DNA of 64,000 nucleotides. Origin: Flaccisagitta enflata. Its lineage: Eukaryota > Chaetognatha > Sagittoidea > Aphragmophora. Below are positions 53,665 through 64,000 of this stretch, piece by piece (positions within the stretch are counted from its first letter, which is position 1; the number at the start of each line of letters is the position of its first letter). The notes under the pieces were generated by a model. That model searched no databases. It saw only the letters and a list, made by a program, of their open reading frames with translations, and was not told the DNA's origin. The position numbers were made by a program, and so were the translations under genes. The stretch is taken from NCBI GenBank assembly GCA_965153355.1, contig OZ231126.1, positions 31,124,001 to 31,188,000 on the forward strand, read 5' to 3'.

Positions 53665-56600
53665 CTATGATGGCAAAGATAGCGAATCCTGCATAGACAG
53701 ATGTGAAGCAGTTGATGATCGCGACAATGACAGCATCTTTCAGACAATTATTGCGGAATTCATTGAAACTTGACATCGTGATTAACCCACCAGTGCAAAC
53801 GCCCAATGAATAAAAGATTTGCACGGCTGCATCTTTCCTGGGTGGATCGAAAATAAGTGAGGTCTAAAACTAAGAGATAACACATGCGTCTACATACGTC
53901 TTTCTTTCTGGCTGCAAAGGTTTTAACGTACTACATGTTTTATGAAATTAAGCGATCTGGTCATGAAAGCCCACAATTGACCAATTCCATTATCATGGTG
54001 AACGTTAGACAAAACATTTGATCAACATACCACACATCAGGATTAGCTAATTTGGAAAAATCGGGTTTGAGGTAGAAAGTGATTCCGTCAGCTGCTCCAG
54101 GAAGCAGAGCTCCATTGATGATGAGCACAGTCAACAAAATGTAAGGGAATATGGCAGTGACATACGACACCTTTCCTGCAAATGAAGAGGAATGTCATTG
54201 AAAAAACATGGAAATATGATGGTTAAATAGTAGGCTGTAGTTATAAGTTAAATTCTCCACTCACTGATCTCATTGGGGATTTTTATGACGGGTATGGGTC
54301 TTAGGAATGGAAGGAAATTCATTCAACATCAATATTGGAGGATCTAGTTGCGCGCGATTTGACCACAATATGCAAATGAGATTTCAATGATTTTTGACAA
54401 ATATCAGATTAACTGACTAGGGCAATTTCCCTATGATATGAAATAGATGGATAATGCTGAAGTAAAATGCGTAATACAAAATGTTTTGTCACTGTATCAT
54501 TCCTGCAGAGGTTAGACGAGGAGGAGGAGGAGAAGGAGGAGGAGGAGGAGGGAGAACCGGCAAATATGCGTTTTTATCAATTTTGGCCCGTTTCTCTCTT
54601 TTGATTGGACGAGCAAATGTGTTAACTATCTATCCTAGAGGTTAATGGAGATGTATGTTTTATGTTAAGATACTGCTGGGGTACACTAATTTAGTTTAAG
54701 AACCCCTGAGGGGCCCTTTTAGGGGCCAATTCAGGGAACCTAATGAACTGCAAATAGTAAGAAATCACCAAAATAACAAAAAAATGCCAAATTATCTTTT
54801 CAGATACTGTCATGTAGTAGAGGAGGACTATATGGGAATAAGAGTTAAGGCTTAGGACCCCTGATGGACCCTTCCAGATAGCTCAAATGACCCGAAATGA
54901 CCAAAAATGGCTCAAAACGGTGCAAAAATGGCGAAAATCTTATCATTTGCTATGACATTTTTCTCTAATGTCGATGGACTGGTTCATTACACCTGCATGC
55001 TGGATATGGAATCGTAATTTCATTCATTCGTTTGTTCATTCATTTAATCATTCACTTATTTATTCATTCGCAATCTATGAAATAATTGATATGATAACTG
55101 ATAAGCTGCTGCTGCTCACACTTAACAAGGTCAACAAACCAGTACTAATATTTACCTAAGAATATCTATCTTTGTATACCCTTTTTGGGCGGCGGCCCCA
55201 AAGGGCTGATGTTCTGTAGAACACAGGGGGAATTTCCAGACCTCTGTCCTTCCATCTGTCCCTTCATCCGTCCTTCCATCCGCCCTTCCATCCTTCCATC
55301 CATCCCCCCCTGTTGACCATCAAGGCCTCAAATTTGCCCTCCCAGACCCCATTTTAGCCCTCTAGCTATAAAGATGGTAAATGAGGAGGCAACTTGCTGT
55401 TAAACCGCCACTGAATTGATTATAAGAGGCTTTGTCCATCCAGATATTAATATTCTTCCAAGCTTCCGGGAAGCAAAAAATTTTTCTTGCAAGCTTCCGA
55501 CTTGCATAATGCAGTCTGAGATGGTAGAATTATAGCATAATCAAATAGATTTTTATTAAATCCATCTTAAAAATGGTAGATGATGGAAAAAACATCGAAT
55601 TTTGAGATTATCCAATCAAGTAATGATTTGTTTCATCCGTTTAAGTGCACTTATCAAACAAAACATCATTTTTTTCATTTTTTAAGTATTGCCATAGTGC
55701 TAAATCTTCCGACTCTGTCACCCTGTTTCCGAGAAGCGGCGCTTCCCGCTTCTCCACAATCTGTATGTCTGTGTCCATCCGTCTGTCAGACCATCCGTCC
55801 ATGTTGATTGAGTTGAAAAGTGCAAAAACACACATTCCTTATGCGTCAGTTGTGATTGTCTGTGTGTGGAGTGGGCGAGGGTTTGGATTAAAGTTACACG
55901 TCCCTGTCCAACCGTCCGCAACAATATTATGAGCCCGCGTCAGTTGTTTGTACAGTGCCAGTTTCAAGTCTGGGATTGAAAGTGGAGCAAAAAGCTAAAT
56001 TGATGATTTTACCATGAGTGAATAACTTAATTTATTATTCAATCGATGAAACAATCAACAAATTAATCAACATATGAATGAACAAAAGAATAAATGATAG
56101 GATGAATGAAAGAACTTACTATTCCATAAATATAGTGCAGGTGTGATAAACTCGACTTTGAAGCAAACGAAATAAAAACATGTCAAAACTTTGGTCATTT
56201 TGTCCTTTAAGCCCGCGGGAAGGGCTCATTGGGAATCATAAGCCTTCTCTTTTATTCCATATAGCTCTCCCGCCGTAGATGATAGTGTCTGTACAGTGTA
56301 CAGATAGATTGGCACTTCATTGTCACAAAAGCTGCTTCGTTTGACATTGTATCTGAGTGGCGGGAAGCAGGGGAGCAGCCTTGAAAAGGATGTAGTCCTG
56401 TAGAACACGTTGGGACTTTCATTCTTTCGTCCGTCCTGCCACCCATCCTTGATTTTAGGCCTTTGTTAGCGGACTTGAAATTTGAGAGGGATGATAAGAG
56501 GCCTTAGCAGGCTAATTAAAAGCCTGAGAGGGCTGATTTATGGCCTAATTTAAGTTCTGAATGGGCTCATTTGAGGCTTGAGGGCTGAATTGAAGCTCAA

Positions 56601-57658
56601 GAGCCCTGAGAGGCCTAAGAAGGCGAATTTGACGCCTGAGAGACCTGGTTTGATGCCTAAGAGGCATGATTTGAAGCACGACAGGCCTGTCTGAGGTCTG
56701 TGAGGCCTGATTTTAGCCCTCAAAGGCCTAATGAGGGGGGGAGGGGGCAATTAGATGAACAAATGGACGAACGGACAGACGCTTTAACAAGTCCCTGTGT
56801 TCAACAGGACTTCATTCCCTTTGAAGCCGCTGCCCAAAAAAACTACTGAAAATGCCAATATTTGGGTCATTTATGACTGTTTTGAGCCTCTTGGGAACCC
56901 TAGATAGGCTCCTTTGGGGGTCCCTAGCCTTAATTTTTGTACCCCACCACCAGATAGACCAGATAACATTATCTAACCATAAAAAACTACTGCTCCATTA
57001 ACCTCTCAGGAGAAACCACGACAAGAAGCTCATTAATCATCATTTTAGCTATTTTTGGGAATTATGAGGACCGCTAAAGGGACTCCTAGGGGCCACTATT
57101 TTCTATTTCTTAAAACTTCATATTCTTCTTCTAAATATTGATTAAACAAGACCGATTCCAAGGTTTTTTATCAATCCATTGATAAGAAATAAAAAGAACA
57201 AGGTGAGTCTTAAATCAAGCAGTTGTACACATTTTCGCGATTTTCGCACATCTTACCTCTTGCTTAAAACAAGTGGGCCCCCGGTAAAATAGATCAAAAT
57301 GAGTTTAAAAATTGTAACATCCATCTTCTAATACATCAACTTTGATGAACAGAATTGAAACCAAATTCTAATTCCTCCCTAGGCAATCAACCTTCTACCC
57401 TATATGTAAGGGCTAATTCAGGCCACAACAACAAAAGTTTAAAAATCCATGAATCTCATTTGCATATTGTGGTCAAATCGCGCGCAACTAGACCATGGAA
57501 TTATGTACTAAAACTGTCATGGATTACTTCCTAAAGGTCAAAACCGTAATAAAAATCCCCAATGATAGAGGTGGAAGCAGTTTTCATCATTTCACTACAG
57601 CCTATAATATAAATAGCTGAAATGGAACAAAAATATTACCTCTCTCTCTGTGTCCGTT

Positions 57659-57723
<65 letters not shown>

Positions 57724-58422
57724 GTGTTTCCACTCCTTTAATCAACGCCAAAGCCACCAGAATCCAGGATAGAAGCAGACAAAGGGACATTTGCCATTTT
57801 GCCGGTCCTAAACCTTCATCATGAACCCCTAAAGAGTCAATGAAATGCTTCAAATAATTTCAAATGTCGTTTTATTTTCATCACAAAGACCTTAATTCTC
57901 AGCAATTATGAAATAGTTCAGATGCCATTTTCCGGTCATCATCATGAACATCAGGAGACACAACCAAATGTTTCAGGTGTATTTAAATGTCATTTTTTGT
58001 TTTCATGACAGTAAACTGTTTGCATGATGAGATCTATTGCTCTTTCAATACCCCTGTGCTCCTGGAGTTCAATGCAATATGCAGTGAGTTTAGAGGTCAT
58101 TTAGTCAGGTTAAAAACCATCATCATAACCACCTCATAAGGCAATGATCGCTTCATGTCTACCAAATGATGATGCAGAGACCGAGAAATTAATGATCCAT
58201 GCAAAGAGAAAACAGTCTGTTCGTCCCTCTGTATTTCCCCTTTCCCTTCACTAATACTTTTTCTCACCAGCCGTGATATCCAACACGCGATCATAGAAGT
58301 AATGTTCACTCGCGGAGGCCACTGTAAAAGGCAGAGTCAAATTTGTCTCCCTGATGCCATTGAAGATGATTGGCAGTGAAGCTGTCGTTCCATTGGCTAA
58401 TGTAGTATTGTATGTCGATCGA
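48682..58422 (-). CDS. SLC6 Na+/Cl--coupled transporter, C-terminal 495 residues, ten exons (5' partial)
   Basis: SLC6 proteins (LeuT fold, 12 membrane helices) carry amino acids, monoamines, GABA or osmolytes into cells with Na+. Minus-strand exons: 58268-58422, 57721-57828, 54031-54175, 53665-53837, 53331-53520, 52423-52525, 51332-51486, 49724-49874, 49169-49300, 48682-48858 (TAA). All phases match. Landmarks: extracellular loop 2 with NTT, NGT and NLT glycosylation sequons, [16 protein letters not shown] (TM4), [10 protein letters not shown] (TM5), [29 protein letters not shown] (TM6), [29 protein letters not shown] (TM8), [13 protein letters not shown] (TM10), KDLGWLIQ (near TM12), [10 protein letters not shown]. 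It ends DTYL, a possible class I PDZ ligand. TM1-3 exons are not seen up to 64,000 and should lie to the right. Substrate cannot be assigned. Confidence 0.95.
49453..49494 (-). pseudogene. vestigial copy of the SLC6 TM12 exon start
   Basis: In the intron before exon 49169-49300, the minus strand reads GCCACTTCGACGCTGGCGAT then CATTATCGGAGTG, parallel to the true exon start GCCACTCCCATTTTGGCAAT then CGTGGTTGGAGTG. It has an acceptor-like TTTTTTTCAATCGTAG before it and GTAGTAAG after it, but the piece is about 40 nt and would break the frame. A relic of exon duplication is the best reading; chance similarity is possible. Confidence 0.4.
49935..50217 (-). mobile_element. hairpin element, subfamily 2
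   Basis: Hairpin GATGCGTCCGTCAGGAACGC + ATC, TCTATAAGAGGGTCTGTCC, a GTCC/GTCG core, about 130 bp of middle, then GGACGCATCGTTGCCCGGTC and GGGCTTGTTT. The distal GGACGCATC complements the hairpin arm GATGCGTCC, as in subfamily 1 but with a different sequence. Confidence 0.8.
50377..50500. repeat. partial GCGTGGGCAGGGG element
   Basis: ACAAGTGACGCGGGGTAACA, ATATCGTTGCGGACGCGTGG, then a C-rich ACCCCAAT tract. Inverted relatives of the tail are at 55905-55951 and about 11805-11850. Confidence 0.5.
51125..51290. repeat. GACG/GATG tetranucleotide array
   Basis: GGAC and GGAT units with scattered changes, about 165 bp. It resembles an expanded core of the hairpin elements without their ends. Confidence 0.85.
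51680..52345. repeat. 11-bp minisatellite (GAGCAATACCC)n in two blocks, with a HINE tail
   Basis: Units AGCAATACCYR occur at 51685-51740 and 52125-52345. Between the blocks is a truncated subfamily 1 tail (51786-51893, GCGACTGGGGTATCCGGCCT). It is in the SLC6 intron between 51487 and 52422. Confidence 0.8.
52780..53195. mobile_element. dispersed element C, inverted relative of 33485-34170
   Basis: Two diverged tandem copies contain GTCAGTGAGCATAGCTG and CTCATTTAGCTG/CTCATTTGGCTC blocks, followed by TTACGACTTTTTTCCTCATG and GCGACAGTCCATTACTGGTA, the inverse of the 33485 start. Confidence 0.7.
53616..53656. repeat. (CT)n touching an SLC6 splice donor
   Basis: In the gene's sense the donor reads ATAG|GTGTGTGAGGGAGAGAG, so (AG)n starts about ten bases into the intron. 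The whole intron is only 144 bp. Confidence 0.95.
55178..55370. mobile_element. foldback element R2, one-ended copy
   Basis: TTTTTGGGCGGCGGCCCCAA, TGTAGAACACAGGGGGAA, then a TCCATC/TCCTTCCATCCG array and a short CCTCAAATTTGCCCTCCCAG unit. The inverted right end is missing. Confidence 0.6.
55731..55951. mobile_element. hairpin element, subfamily 3
   Basis: Begins with a hairpin of arms GAGAAGCGG / CCGCTTCTC, then a GTCTGTGTCCATCCGTC core, about 100 bp, CGTCCCTGTCCAACCGTCCG and CAACAATATTATGAGCCCGC. It resembles 11640-11850. Confidence 0.6.
56362..56836. mobile_element. foldback element R2, full but diverged copy
   Basis: GTCCTGTAGAACACGTTGGG near the left end and GTCCCTGTGTTCAACAGGAC near the right; GGAGCAGCCTTGAAAAGG versus CCCTTTGAAGCCGCTGCCC at the ends. 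The centre is an array of GAGGCCTGATTT-type units. Confidence 0.7.
57658..57716. repeat. (CT)n touching an SLC6 splice donor
   Basis: Sense-strand donor CTTG|GTAAAAGAGAGAGAG; about 28 AG units. Confidence 0.96.
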
Positions 58423-58451
58423 CTGACCTAGACCCAAAACGAGATGGAAAC

Positions 58452-58648
58452 TGAATGAATGAATGAATGAATGAATGAATGAATGAATGAATGAATGAAT
58501 GAATGAATGAATGAATGAATGAATGAATAAAAGAATTAATGAATGACTAAATGAATGAATGAATGAATGAATGAATGAATGAATGAATGAATGAATGAAT
58601 GAATGAATGAATGAATGAATGAATGAATGAATGAATGAGTGAATAAAT
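58452..58648. repeat. microsatellite (ATGA)n
   Basis: About 47 GAAT units with a short break at 58526-58545, in the intron upstream of the first visible SLC6 exon. Confidence 0.97.
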
Positions 58649-59103
58649 GAAACAAGGCAGGATAAACAGCCACGGTAGTATCATTTTCATTAACCTTATT
58701 TAATCAAGCGGCGCAATTCAAGGAATCAACGATAAGTTGACTAAGCAGCATTTACATTATTCATTTGTCCAGAGAGCCTTTTGTTTCCGTGACTTCTAAA
58801 TCGAATGTCGTAAATGAAAATTCTTTAGATAAAAAATTGAAATTTGACAAAGAGATGGAAACCGGTTTCACAACGTGAGGCGATCTCTTTGCCCCTTACT
58901 CTCATTTTCTCCTTTAGCATAAATCATTCTTTCTTCATTCTTCATTTTAATTATCGAAGGAGACCTAATAATCATCAGTAGTGATGGACACTGTGTCGTA
59001 GCGATGATAGAAATACTTTGAAAAGATAACCACCAATATAAGACTCGCTCTGCATTTTTCATGAAACTCTTATAACAGAACTGTTTTTATTCGTTGGGAA
59101 AAA

Positions 59104-59254
59104 ACAAGGCCGGATACACGGCAATCCAGTCGCGGACGGTTGGGCAGGAGCATTAATGCGAAAAGCACTCGAAATTCAAAAAAGTTACGGGACCGACAGA
59201 CCGACCTACCGACCGACACGGCAAGGTGTAGAGTCGCGTGTCCGCGACTAAAAA
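59104..59254 (+). mobile_element. HINE-like hairpin element (subfamily 1)
   Basis: ACAAGGCCGGATACACGGCA, AGTCGCGGACGGTTGGGCAG, a GACC core, GGCAAGGTGTAG, hairpin AGTCGCGTGTCCGCGACT, then AAAAA. Confidence 0.88.
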
Positions 59255-59287
59255 GTGGAGTCGGAAACGGACAGTAATTACGGTAAC

Positions 59288-60756
<1,469 letters not shown>

Positions 60757-61287
60757 CAATGAAGCTGATAAATGATTACGATTCATCTCCAAGTAGGTTG
60801 AAATCGGGCAAATCTGACAAATATTGTTTTCTTCACAGCCGTTATGAAAAGTTGAGAGAATAAACTGGAGGGACCAAGAACTTACAGGGTATCTAGATCA
60901 ATATAGCAATTAGTAAACCCTGATAGTTTGCAAACTTTTATGTGAGAGATTTTCACTGAATGCTGGTTACAACTGCTTTGCAAAACCTTGATATTCAGTT
61001 CTCAAATCTGAGGTTTCGCATGACAAAACTATCAATTGTCACTAACATTAATTGAAAATTTGAAAACTCTTGGTCTAGTACTTAGTGCGAGGTCCTAAGC
61101 TTTCCTTTTTTTTCCATTTCGATCTTAGTACCCTGTACTTTTTTTAAGGGCAAGTTTTCAAATGTGTGAATAAGATCGTGTATTTGCTTTTCTTGCGTTT
61201 ACAGGCTGTCCTGCATCACTGTCGTTTCAGTCGTTTGCTGGCCCTCGTACTCTCCTGTCGAGCGTCCACCTAACCTTGGGGACATAA

Positions 61288-61496
61288 ACAAGGCCGGATA
61301 CACGGCTACCGAAGTCGCGTGCGGGTGGGCAGGGGCCATATTTGAGGTCACCAGACCATTTGGGCAGGAGCAGTAAGGTCAAAGAAATAAAATCATAAAA
61401 AAAAGTAAAATGTGACCAACCGACCGACCAACCGACCGACCGACCGACCGACCAACGGACAAAGCGGGTTGTAGAGTCGCGTGCACGCGACTAAAA
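61288..61496 (+). mobile_element. HINE-like hairpin element (subfamily 1), perfect palindrome at its 3' end
   Basis: ACAAGGCCGGATACACGGCT, subterminal AAGTCGCGTGCGGGTGGGCA, about 90 bp including CATTTGGGCAGGAGCAG, a CCGACCGA core, AAAGCGGGTTGTAG, the perfect palindrome AGTCGCGTGCACGCGACT, then AAAA. The 10-base AGTCGCGTGC is present at both ends. Confidence 0.9.
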
Positions 61497-62735
61497 ATGG
61501 CGGATTTTTAAAACCTTTCTTCTGAACCTCAACGTAAGAAAAATAGGTTAAAATTGGTGATACCTGTAGTAGGGTGGTCACGAAATAGGGTCAAATTTTA
61601 AAAAATGATATACTCTAGTTTTTTGCATAAATGTACCAAAAAAGAAGGTTTTCCCACAAGTAGAGGTCTGAATTTGAATATTAAACCATGGCGGCAAAAC
61701 TATAGGCTTCCTATGGCAATAAAAAAATCCCCATAGCAACCCTATAGTTTTGCCGACAAGGTTTCTTGTTTGATTTCACACCCCAGCTTGTGAGAAATCC
61801 TTCTTTTATTGGACATTTGTGCAAAGGGCTCAAGTATATCAATATATGAAATTTGACCCAATTTGGGACCACCCTAAGCTGTAGAGCTCTTCGAAAGATC
61901 TTTCATTTGAGTTGTCTTGAAATTATAGCTTAAGTGGTTTGGAAGCTACAGTGATTTGAATAAGACTACCCATTTTCTGGTCTGCCCGTATCTCAATGGA
62001 GAGGAGTTGGAAAAAAATTTAAAGTCATAATAAAGATAGAAGACTTAATCCGATTGCCACAAAATTTTAGGTGGTAATTAGGTTGTATGTCATCTCATAT
62101 CAGTTAATTTTTTGTGTTAATCGGATGATTTTTACAATGGTTTTCATACTTTTTTATTCCAGATCTTAGAAAAACAGACCAAAATTGACATCCTTTGCTT
62201 CAGTTGCGTATACTTCTCTACTGTCTTAACAAAACATTTTCTTTGATGATCCAGCCTTCCCAGAGCCTAAAAACCATCATGAATTTGATGTGATTTTTAT
62301 CAAATTTTCATAGTCAAAATGATTTAAGAAGAAACAGGTTGTTATCTCATTACCTCAGGTTTTCTTAAAAATTCCCAAATCTTTCTAATGATAAAAAGGC
62401 CAGAAAAAATTGTCCGATTTGGATAACTTTTTAGGAGCTGTTAGATGAAGGTATGTATTGCTTTCAGTTCAAATTTCATCTTAATCAAAGAAGTTTTACT
62501 ATGGTTTTTGGATATTCTTTTTTGAGCAATCATTCTTCACATGAGGTCAGAGCAGAAAAGGGGAAGTCTCATTTATATAGCTCTAACTTCTAAACGGTTT
62601 ATGCCAGAGTTTCCAGACACAACTCAAATGAAAGATCTTTCAAAGAGCTTTCTAAACATCACCAATTTTAATTAGTTTTTCTCAATTTAAGGTGGATAGA
62701 ATTAGTTTTCAAAATTCCGCCATTTTTTATTTCCC
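61495..62735. mobile_element. TIR element I interrupted by foldback element H
   Basis: AAAATGGCGGATTTTTAAAA at the left mirrors TTTTCAAAATTCCGCCATTT at the right. GAAAGATCTTTCATTTGAG occurs in the left arm (61895-61913) and, inverted, in the right arm (about 62624-62642). The left arm is split at 61572 by another element. Confidence 0.75.
61573..61878. mobile_element. foldback element H nested in element I
   Basis: TAGGGTGGTCACGAAATAGG at the left and AATTTGGGACCACCCTAAG at the right; the arms meet at CTATAGGCTTCC / CAACCCTATAG. CTGTAG stands on both sides, a possible six-base target duplication. Confidence 0.75.
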
Positions 62736-63867
62736 CAAGGTTACAAGCGACTGTGTTCCCCTTACGGTACAATTTGAATGATAGGACTTGCATATCATTT
62801 TGCTGGCAGCGGTTTTGTTGCATAGGATCCATCTATTTTGCCAACTCATCTGCTGGCCCTTCATAAAAGCTGCAATCATGGTTTGGATATTTTCACGGTT
62901 CACGGTAATCATGGTTTGGATATTTTCACAGATTTAGATAAGGTCCTTGACCTTGACACAAAATGTCTGTAGTCTGATTTTTTTTTCTTTTGCATTCAAA
63001 ATTAATGTCTCAGAAAGATGTGTACAAAAACTTTGAGTGATATGCACAAACTTATGGGACAACAATTAACATATTTCTTTTACAGATGCTTCATGCTGTG
63101 TAAACGGCGATCAGTGTATCCATCTTCGATGCCCTCTACGCCTGCTCCTCTTGATTGACCCTAACTGGGTTTTCTGCTTTTGTTCAGCCCTGACCGATTT
63201 CATTCTAAAAACCTTTTGATAATGGCAACCCCTTAAAAGACCTAAATACAATGATGGTGATGATGATGATTATGATGATTATGAGGAAATTTCCCATATG
63301 GAAAAAAGAGGAAAAGTATATGCAAAACAAGTTGAAAGGGGAAGCAGAAATGATGAGGATAATGAGGCAAAGGATGAAGGAAAAGGACTGATGGAGAAGT
63401 GTCAGCGCCAATGACCTCACATTCAACTGTGAATAGTTCATTCAAGGACAGCACCGTAAACACAAAAGTGCAAAACTACTATGGTACTCATGGTCGCGAG
63501 GCTGACAACTCTCCAAGCCCTTTAAAAAATGAATTACTCATCAACTTTTCCAAAATCTTCAAAAAGCACATCCGAGAAGATCATTAATTCTCATCCCTGC
63601 ATCCAACGTCCGCATGAAATTAAAAGAGGCAGTCTTAAATCAGACCATAAATCCTATTCTCAAAGAGGAAGAACTGAAGAGGCGACTCAAGAAACGATCA
63701 GTAACTGTATTAAAGGATCTAGACATAATTGGCCAGAACTCTCCTGATGTACTGGTCCCAAGCACAATATCCCCTATGAACAAGAGTGTTGCTGAATAAA
63801 CTTCACAAACAAATTCTTCAATGAAAGAAGTATTTGATTTTGCGGGTATATTAGAAATTTTTTTTTT
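62736..63867. other. right-end interval, weak coding-like pieces only
   Basis: A plus-strand segment after TTCTTTTACAG (63087) is open for about 45 codons with many Cys (DASCCVNGDQCIHLRCPLR) to a TGA at about 63220. From 63250 to 63800 three frames are open in turn, with charged peptides (e.g. LKEEELKRRLKKRSVTVLKD before a TAA at about 63799), as in a decayed or frameshifted gene. No family is recognised, and there are no N-terminal SLC6 motifs. Confidence 0.3.
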
Positions 63868-64000
63868 GGTATTTACAGGTATTTGTAGGTATTTTCAGAT
63901 ATTTTTGGGTATTTTTAGAATATATTGATGTATTTATATTTTAAAAACATTGTGGGACATTTTGGGACATTTTTTAGCATTGTGGCACATTTTGGAACAT
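63868..64000. repeat. short-period arrays GGTATTTTTA and GGGACATTTT
   Basis: About five units of the first (63868-63925) and five of the second (63950 to the window end), each near 10 bp. Confidence 0.75.

Larger units (their letters stand above)
54200..57615. mobile_element. large TIR element J filling an SLC6 intron, with nested insertions
   Basis: CTAGTTGCGCGCGATTTGAC then CACAATATGCAAATGAGATT (54349-54389) is repeated inverted at 57448-57490 with few changes. Weaker inverted similarity extends outwards (ATTGGGGATTTTTATGACGG versus 57540-57570) and inwards for about 500 bases. It occupies nearly all of intron 54176-57720 and encloses R2 copies (55178-55370, 56362-56836) and a GTCC-core element (55731-55951). 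No transposase frame is visible. Confidence 0.75.

Overview
The window is nuclear DNA from an animal or a close holozoan relative. It holds intron-rich genes with GT-AG (and one GC-AG) introns, a Ty3/gypsy retrotransposon, many small inverted-repeat transposons, and a very high load of simple-sequence repeats, mainly (AG)n/(CT)n, (CATT)n, (CAT)n and (GTT)n. The gene families (FIP1L1-type Fip1, single-chain FGAM synthase, SLC6 transporter) fit a metazoan, but I cannot name the species. Most long open frames in repeat tracts (SLSLSL, ERERER, HHHH, VVVV) are microsatellite read-through, not genes.

Layout. 1-4049 is the 3' part of a Ty3/gypsy element: protease end, RT, RNase H, integrase and a 3' LTR. 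A frameshift in RT near 690 breaks it, and it sits inside an older MITE. 4050-7200 holds MITEs and unassigned minus-strand coding-like pieces. 7210-12320 (minus strand) carries six exons for the N-terminal third of phosphoribosylformylglycinamidine synthase (PFAS). The remaining two thirds are absent from the window, so either the gene continues left through an intron that now contains the retrotransposon, or it is broken. 15974-32573 (plus strand) is a complete 12-exon Fip1 cleavage/polyadenylation factor gene of 566 codons, with all splice phases consistent. 35334-47726 (plus strand) is a complete 15-exon gene for a 623-residue membrane protein I do not recognise: an N-terminal membrane segment, a coiled coil, a long proline/acidic linker and four C-terminal membrane segments. 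48682-58422 (minus strand) carries the last ten exons of an SLC6 Na+-coupled transporter. Its N-terminal exons are not seen and presumably lie to the right of the window. The last two genes converge tail to tail. PFAS and FIP1 diverge from a 3.6-kb repeat-rich spacer.

The genes are unrelated in function (purine synthesis, mRNA 3'-end formation, an unknown membrane protein, solute uptake), as expected for a chance animal gene neighbourhood. The most unusual material is non-genic. A dispersed family of about 150-210 bp elements has a terminal hairpin, a GTCY tetranucleotide core and a distal segment complementary to the hairpin arm. The hairpin arm and distal segment change together between copies, as expected of Helentron-associated (HINE/DINE-1-like) elements. 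Other points are MITEs nested with visible target duplications, microsatellites starting exactly at 5' splice sites, and a splice donor copied four times in a 22-bp tandem repeat.
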